NCBI GenBank assembly: GCA_964016985.1 | Contig: OZ024821.1 | Location: 122,386,035-122,450,034, forward strand | Reading direction: 5' to 3' | From: Anodontia alba | Taxonomy: Eukaryota; Mollusca; Bivalvia; Lucinida; Lucinidae | DNA length: 64,000 nt | Part shown: in pieces, positions 58,831-64,000 of the stretch | Numbering within the stretch: the first letter of the stretch is position 1 | Layout: every line of letters begins with the position of its first letter | Position numbers and translations under genes: made by a program | The notes under the pieces: model-generated | Seen by the model: only the letters and a program-made list of their open reading frames with translations | What the model was told of the DNA's origin: nothing | Databases searched by the model: none

Positions 58831-59651
58831 GCTCCTTTTTCAGTCACTGTGTCATCAAAGAAAAAATAAATAAAACATATACACACAAAAAAATCCAATT
58901 AAAGTACCTACTAGGAAATAAAGATGACAAGAGGTATCTACATTGGCTGCCGTAAGAAATAAAACCAATAGTTAAGCACGATGGGCTATGCTAAGGGGGT
59001 TATACACTGCGTTCACTCACTCGGGCAACACGTAGGTCGGGACCTTCACTGAGTTCAAAACCGTACTCATCGTTGTGCAATTAAAGAGGAGAAAATTAAG
59101 GACATTTTCTTGGCGTTTAATCACACGCAATTTCACAGTAATAATATTTATAAGCGGGGGAAGCAACGAAAAGCTATAACTCTGGCATAAATGAACCGTG
59201 CTTAGAATAAACAAGGCAGAAAAATAACATATAATTTCATGTTTGCTAGAAGACTTGACAAAGACAAATGAGCCATGAGGGAAAAACCGTCGTAACATTT
59301 ACGAAGAGCAAATACATAGATCTTCCTGCGCATCCATGGTATCTGGTCATTTTTTTCTCTGTTCAGATACAGGATCAATAAATACTGTAGGATATACTAA
59401 TAACAAAAATGGATCTGATCCGACTATGTATATGTACATACGAATATGTGCTCTAAGTTCAGATATTACCCAAGAGTCCTTTTTGGATGGCAAATCTCAA
59501 AATAGTTGTTTTCGGTGATGAAACACGTTTGAGTCCATTTGCATGTGAAGCCTCATTAAGAGATATTAATCAGTGACAATCAATCTTTAATGGAGTATCG
59601 CACTGGAAAAACACATCTTACCACAGTTGTGAGCAATAGATTTACCGACCA

Positions 59652-59931
59652 CATCACGAAAACACGCCTATGTAATTTTGACCCCCTTAAACCCCACTTT
59701 TATATAGTAAAACTGGGGTTTACAGAGGTATACATTATTTTTCTTAATCCTGCTCAAAACATAGATTGTGGGTACTCGTTAGAACCGCCTCGCCGAGGCG
59801 GTTCTAACGAGTACGCACACTCTATGTTTTGAGCAGAAATATGTAAAAATATCAGAATTTTTTATCTAAAAATTTTCAGTTTTTGTAGGTGAAATTTTTT
59901 ATGTATTTAAATAGGCGTGTTTTCGTAATGA
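59652..59931. mobile_element. MITE-A copy 5
   Basis: CATCACGAAAACACGCCTAT to ATAGGCGTGTTTTCGTAATG with the perfect GTTAGAACCGCCTCG / CGAGGCGGTTCTAAC core. 280 bp, the least damaged copy. Confidence 0.85.
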
Positions 59932-60260
59932 ACTAGCTTTGTCGCCCAATACTTTCAAGGATTAAGGTACATACCTCTTACTGCTTCTGTTCAGTTAGTT
60001 TCTCTGTTTGTCTGTGTATTAAGGAGACAGGATACACCTAGCAGACTTAGGCCATTGTACAAATCAGACAGAGTCACCTCATTTGAGATATGATATCTCT
60101 TTAATATTTTTAGTCTCTTGTCACATATACATTCATCCCACTGTATTTGATAAAAGGGTTTCTGTAAGAGTTACCCTTAAGTTTTATTATTGAGGACTGT
60201 TCTTAAAACATTAGCCCTGCTCTGTGCGAATAGCGAATGCTTAATACAGCGGGCCAACGC

Positions 60261-60535
60261 CATAACGAAAAGAAGCCTATATAATTTTGACCCTCTTAAA
60301 CGCCACTTTTATACAGTAAAACTATAGTTTACAGGGTATCTATTATTTTTCCTATTTCTGCTCAAAAACATAGATGGTGGGTAATCGTTAGAACCGCCTT
60401 GTTGAGGCGGTTCTAATAAGTGCCACAATCTATATTTTGAGAAGAAATATGAAAAACATAAGCATTTTTTGTTTGAAAATTTTCATTTTTTGGTAGTAAA
60501 ATTTTCTGTATATTTGAATACGCATATTTTTTTAT
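60261..60535. mobile_element. MITE-A copy 6 (diverged)
   Basis: Starts CATAACGAAAAGAAGCCTAT, with TTAGAACCGCCTTG / GAGGCGGTTCTAA in the centre. It ends about 70 bp before the LINE frame. Confidence 0.75.
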
Positions 60536-60606
60536 TGGCGACATACGTAGTTAGAGAACCGCAGATATTGTAGAATGTAACCCCGAATGATGACGTCACC
60601 AAGTAG

Positions 60607-62046
60607 GTTTTCCGAGCAGTCTTTTGTGACATAAGCAAAGCCTTTGATAGAGTATGGCACAAAGGACTTCTGTACAAACTTAAATCTGTAGGTGTTACTG
60701 ATTCTCTTCTTCATTGGTGCTCAGATTATTTAGCCAATAGAAAACAAAGAGTAGTTATACCTGGTGCTTGTTCTGACTGGTTACCAGTTACGGCTGGTGT
60801 CCCTCAAGGTTCTATTCTAGGCCCTCTTTTATTCCTTCTATATATTAATGATATAGTAGATAACATCAAAGCAACTATTAGACTGTTTGCAGACGACACA
60901 AGCCTTTACATTATAGTAGACAATCCGCACAATACCGCTGGGCAACTAAATACCGATTTGCAAATGATTCATCAGTGGGCTACCCAGTGGCTCGTTACAT
61001 TCAATCCTACAAAGTCTGAGTCTATTATTTTTTCAAGAAAACTTAATAAACCCAATCATCCTCCCATTTTTATGAATAATCAACCTATCAATGAAGTTCA
61101 CACAAACAAGCACTTGGGCGTGTTTCTTTCAAGTGACTGCCAATGGCATGATCATTTAGATTACATTAAATCAAAAGCATGGAGCCGCATTAATGTCATG
61201 CGTAAATTTGAATTTAAACTTGACAGAAAATCACTCCAAACTATGTACTTCTCTTTTATTCGCCCACTTCTTGAGTATGCCGATGTTATATGGGATAATT
61301 GCACCCAGTACGAGGTAAGCGAACTTGAAAAAATACAAAATGAAGCAGCTCGAGTCGTAATAGGAGCCACTAAACTCGTATCTATCAATTCTCTTTATTT
61401 AGAAACAGGATGGGAACCCTTGGCATCTCGACGGAAAAAACATAAGCTATTGGTATTCTATAACATGGTAAATAATCTTTCACCTAACTACTTATCTTCT
61501 CTCGTACCATCTACTGTTGAAAATACCACAACCTACCAGTTACGTAATGCAGCCAATCTTCATACTATCCGTGCTAATTCACAACTTTACTATAATTCCT
61601 TTCTACCCTCTGTTATCAGAGATTGGAATGAGTTGCCAGATAATGTGCGCAGCTCACCTAGCAAAATGGTATTTAAACGTCATCTTAACAGTAACATTAC
61701 TAACCCACCCAATTTTTTCTTTGCTGGTAAACGCCTGGGACAGATTCACCACGCACGATTGAGAACAAAATGTAGTTCTCTATGTGAACATCTATATTCT
61801 AAAAATATTTTAGACAACCCATTGTGTGTCTGTGGAGCCATTGAAGACACAAATCATTTCCTTTTGAAATGTAATCGTTTTAGCAATCAAAGACAAGAAA
61901 TGTTGGAAACAGTGACTCATATTCATACACCGACCCTTAATGTTCTCCTTTATGGAAGCCAAGAATTGAATGAAATGCAGAATCAACAAATATTTACAGC
62001 AGTACAGAATTTTATCTTAAAATCTAAACGTTTTGAAATTAGATAA
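60607..62046 (+). CDS. 5'-truncated LINE (Jockey/CR1-like) reverse transcriptase
   Basis: Uninterrupted 480-codon frame after a TAG at 60604. Recognisable element sequence starts about 60619 at VFCDISKAFDRVWHKGLLYK, so the N-terminal fingers, endonuclease and ORF1 are missing. Then VPQGSILGPLLFLLYINDI, the catalytic FADDTSLY, HLGVFLSSDCQWHDHL, MYFSFIRPLLEYADVIWDNC, and a C-terminal zinc-like CVCGAIEDTNHFLLKC motif. No RNase H. These are hallmarks of Jockey/CR1-group non-LTR retrotransposons. It ends in TAA at 62044-62046. The first ATG in frame is at 60958, but that is internal. No stop or frameshift in the kept part implies a recent insertion. Confidence 0.85.
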   Translation, partial: VFRAVFCDISKAFDRVWHKGLLYKLKSVGVTDSLLHWCSDYLANRKQRVVIPGACSDWLPVTAGVPQGSILGPLLFLLYINDIVDNIKATIRLFADDTSLYIIVDNPHNTAGQLNTDLQMIHQWATQWLVTFNPTKSESIIFSRKLNKPNHPPIFMNNQPINEVHTNKHLGVFLSSDCQWHDHLDYIKSKAWSRINVMRKFEFKLDRKSLQTMYFSFIRPLLEYADVIWDNCTQYEVSELEKIQNEAARVVIGATKLVSINSLYLETGWEPLASRRKKHKLLVFYNMVNNLSPNYLSSLVPSTVENTTTYQLRNAANLHTIRANSQLYYNSFLPSVIRDWNELPDNVRSSPSKMVFKRHLNSNITNPPNFFFAGKRLGQIHHARLRTKCSSLCEHLYSKNILDNPLCVCGAIEDTNHFLLKCNRFSNQRQEMLETVTHIHTPTLNVLLYGSQELNEMQNQQIFTAVQNFILKSKRFEIR

Positions 62047-63050
62047 GCAATTAAAATAAACTAAAATAATTCTGTAATTATATAAAACAGCCCATGCTTT
62101 AACATAGCAAAATAAGATATTTCAAGCTAGTCGACCGAAAGTCCGTTATATACTTATCCTGACGGCTAAATTTTGTTTTTGCCTTAGAGTTATTACAGTT
62201 GTTGTGTTATAGTGTTTTTTATGAAAATATATCAAGACTCCATTCCCCGTGGAGCTGCAGCATCTCATATAATCCCGAACATGCATATATTTTAGATAGT
62301 AGATTATTAGGTTATCAATGGTAAATAAAATACCTAGTTATGCAGAAATAAAGGGAATACAAATGTCCCAAGTATTCTCGTTTCTTCTGCTTACTCTGAT
62401 GCATGGTTTAACATATAAAATAGTACAATTAATTAAGCTGTAAGTTGTTCAAATCACGTATTGCTATTGTTATTGTAAGCTTTGATGATTACACATCGGG
62501 ATACAGATTAATACAAGTCTTTTGACTTTCTTCTGAATCCCATTTGTATAAATTATCAATGTTTGTACTAGTTTATATTATTATATTGAAATTATACAAA
62601 TAAAATATGTTTAAACCAAGTAGGGTACGCCGGAATACCAAAATCACATCTTTGTATGTCTTCAGGAGCATTTCACATGGAAAGACTCATTTTGTTTGTA
62701 CCAGCGTCTTCAAACAAATATACTGTTGTTTATTTATTATCGTCTATTGTTACTTCATCGCAACTTCCATTTTTCTTATTCCATACACGCAAATAATTCA
62801 TTATCAAATGAGTTCATATTCAGTTGTTCTACTTGTATTGTTGGACAGCGGAAAAACACATTGATATTCCGACAGTTTCTTTGTTCTGATTTCAGCATGT
62901 CATTTTTTTCTCAAATAGATGGTCTTGTACGAAAAGTTCATTTTAAGCACTGTTCTAGAAAAGCCGCTTTTTACAACCGAAAATGACTGATATTTTTTTT
63001 TTCTTATTTCTGCACAAAACTTATGTTGTGAGTACTTCTAATATAGGGAT
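62047..63050. other. LINE 3' flank and stretch without recognisable gene
   Basis: AT-rich. The LINE 3' untranslated region presumably covers the first few hundred bases, but no poly-A or tandem tail marks its end. Nothing else recognised except a MITE-B scrap near 63000. Confidence 0.4.
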
Positions 63051-63225
63051 CAAACATGGTTTTTCATGCATTAACATTCGCCAGGTCCCGTCGGAGGTGT
63101 TGAAAACCAAAGGCCTCGGTTTCAACACCTCCCAAGGGACCTGACGAATGTTAATGCATCGAAAAACCATATTCGCCAGGTCCCGTGAGAGGTGTTGAAA
63201 ACCGAGGCCGAAGGCGATGTTTGAT
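63051..63225. repeat. Large inverted repeat with third arm
   Basis: Arms of about 53 bp at 63058-63110 and 63117-63169 (ATGGTTTTTCATGCATTAAC ... and its near-complement ... GTTAATGCATCGAAAAACCAT), centred on GGCCTCGG. Part of the left arm (TTCGCCAGGTCCCGTxxGAG) is repeated at 63169-63210. Confidence 0.8.
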
Positions 63226-63312
63226 CGCTATAACTGCATAAAAACTGATTGTTCGATCGCTATTATTGCATAAAAACTGATGTTCGGTCGCTATTATTGC
63301 ATAAAACTGAAA
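63215..63312. repeat. Short tandem repeat, ~31-33-bp unit, three copies
   Basis: TTxGxTCGCTATxATTGCAT then AAAACTGAT, three times. It follows the large hairpin directly. Confidence 0.75.
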
Positions 63313-64000
63313 ACATTTGCTACATTTCGCGTTATTTCTTGCACTATTTTGTTTCGCCTTTTCATCGATGTCGCGCGAACGCTATTTCCACGGACTATTC
63401 TGTGGCCCCGGTGTGAACATATTGAAAGATGCGTAGCCGTGCATTAACAGCGCGTGAATTGCCTTATTAATGCATGACTTTTCGCCGGTTAATGTACGGC
63501 TGTTAATAATGTGCGACACTGCTTTTTATGCAATAATGAGTATTCACAACCTATGTCTTAGTTGAGAAATGAGAACGAATTAAAATTGAATAACGTGGAT
63601 AACCCCTTTTATTTGGATCTATGTTTTAGTCTTGCTGTCGGCGAATCAACTTTTGAATATTCAAGCATGCATATTGGTCAGGATTTCTCTGTTTGCCTAC
63701 ACCATTACAGGGCTTTATAAATTCTTACTGTGTTAACCCTTAGTATTCGGGCAGACAAGCCGTCTGAGCCAACTGTGTAGATCCAGTTCAGACGGCGCAC
63801 AACGCGGTGTGTAATCAGTTTATTCATTGCTTGCCACTCATTCAGCAATTTTGAAACATCAGCAGGGAGTGAATGGATTTGTTCAAACGTTAGGAGGAGA
63901 ATATTAAGCACATAAGAATTTGAAATACTTAGAGCAAAATGAAGAATTTATAGGGCTTTGTTTTATAAAAGTATAAAAAAAATGCCACAATCATTAAGCA
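63313..64000. other. Window end without recognisable gene
   Basis: No exon seen. 63765-63850 carries a MITE-D relative (GTAGATCCAGTTCAGACGGC, then GCCACTCATTCAGCAATTT). Confidence 0.4.

Overview
The window looks like non-coding, repeat-packed DNA from an animal nuclear genome, most likely a bivalve mollusc. It has spliced genes with GT-AG introns, SINEs with tRNA-like heads, Penelope-like and LINE reverse transcriptases, palindromic MITEs, and tandem-core elements of the 'pearl' type with GGAC/ACGG runs known from bivalves. I see no prokaryotic operons, CRISPR arrays, rRNA genes or intact host gene. The species assignment is inference.

The main object is a 12.7 kb DNA transposon at 8510-21235. 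It is flanked by TTAA on both sides and has terminal inverted repeats that share a 20-bp identical block. It carries two convergent spliced genes, each starting just inside a terminal repeat. The leftward gene (21069 to 13269) is a THAP-domain transposase of Kolobok type. The rightward gene (8609 to 12824) encodes a protein matching the zinc-binding intracellular ('ballast') domain of the P2X7 receptor, without the channel. Splice phases work almost everywhere, so the gene models can be checked. The lesions are few: one nonsense codon and one missing base in the P2X7-like gene, and one extra base in a homopolymer plus at least one lost exon in the transposase. SINEs and hairpin MITEs have since landed in the introns.

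Layout: 1-2475 MITE and low-information DNA; 2590-5045 a Penelope-like element (PLE-1) on the minus strand; 5750-8505 old repeats, a SINE and a possible host first exon; 8510-21235 the Kolobok-like element; 21360-22800 two tandem arrays; 23000-25560 SINE tail and a 290-bp repeat; 26100-29115 PLE-2 and fragments; 29490-31811 PLE-1 3' ends and a minisatellite; 32508-33380 MITEs; 34595-37110 PLE-2 and fragments; 37290-43440 a nest of arrays (PLE-1 copies inside a 145-bp array, itself inside a 300-bp array); 43441-49930 MITEs and worn PLE pieces; 52190-56100 a second 145-bp array with two more PLE-1 insertions; 56405-58240 a 153-bp array rich in TGACCTTGA; 59652-60535 MITEs; 60607-62046 a 5'-truncated LINE with a long open reverse transcriptase frame; 63058-63310 a large hairpin and short tandem repeat.

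PLE-1 copies that land in the 145-bp repeat do so repeatedly at one position of the unit, which suggests target preference. Two PLE-1 copies share an altered reverse transcriptase active site.
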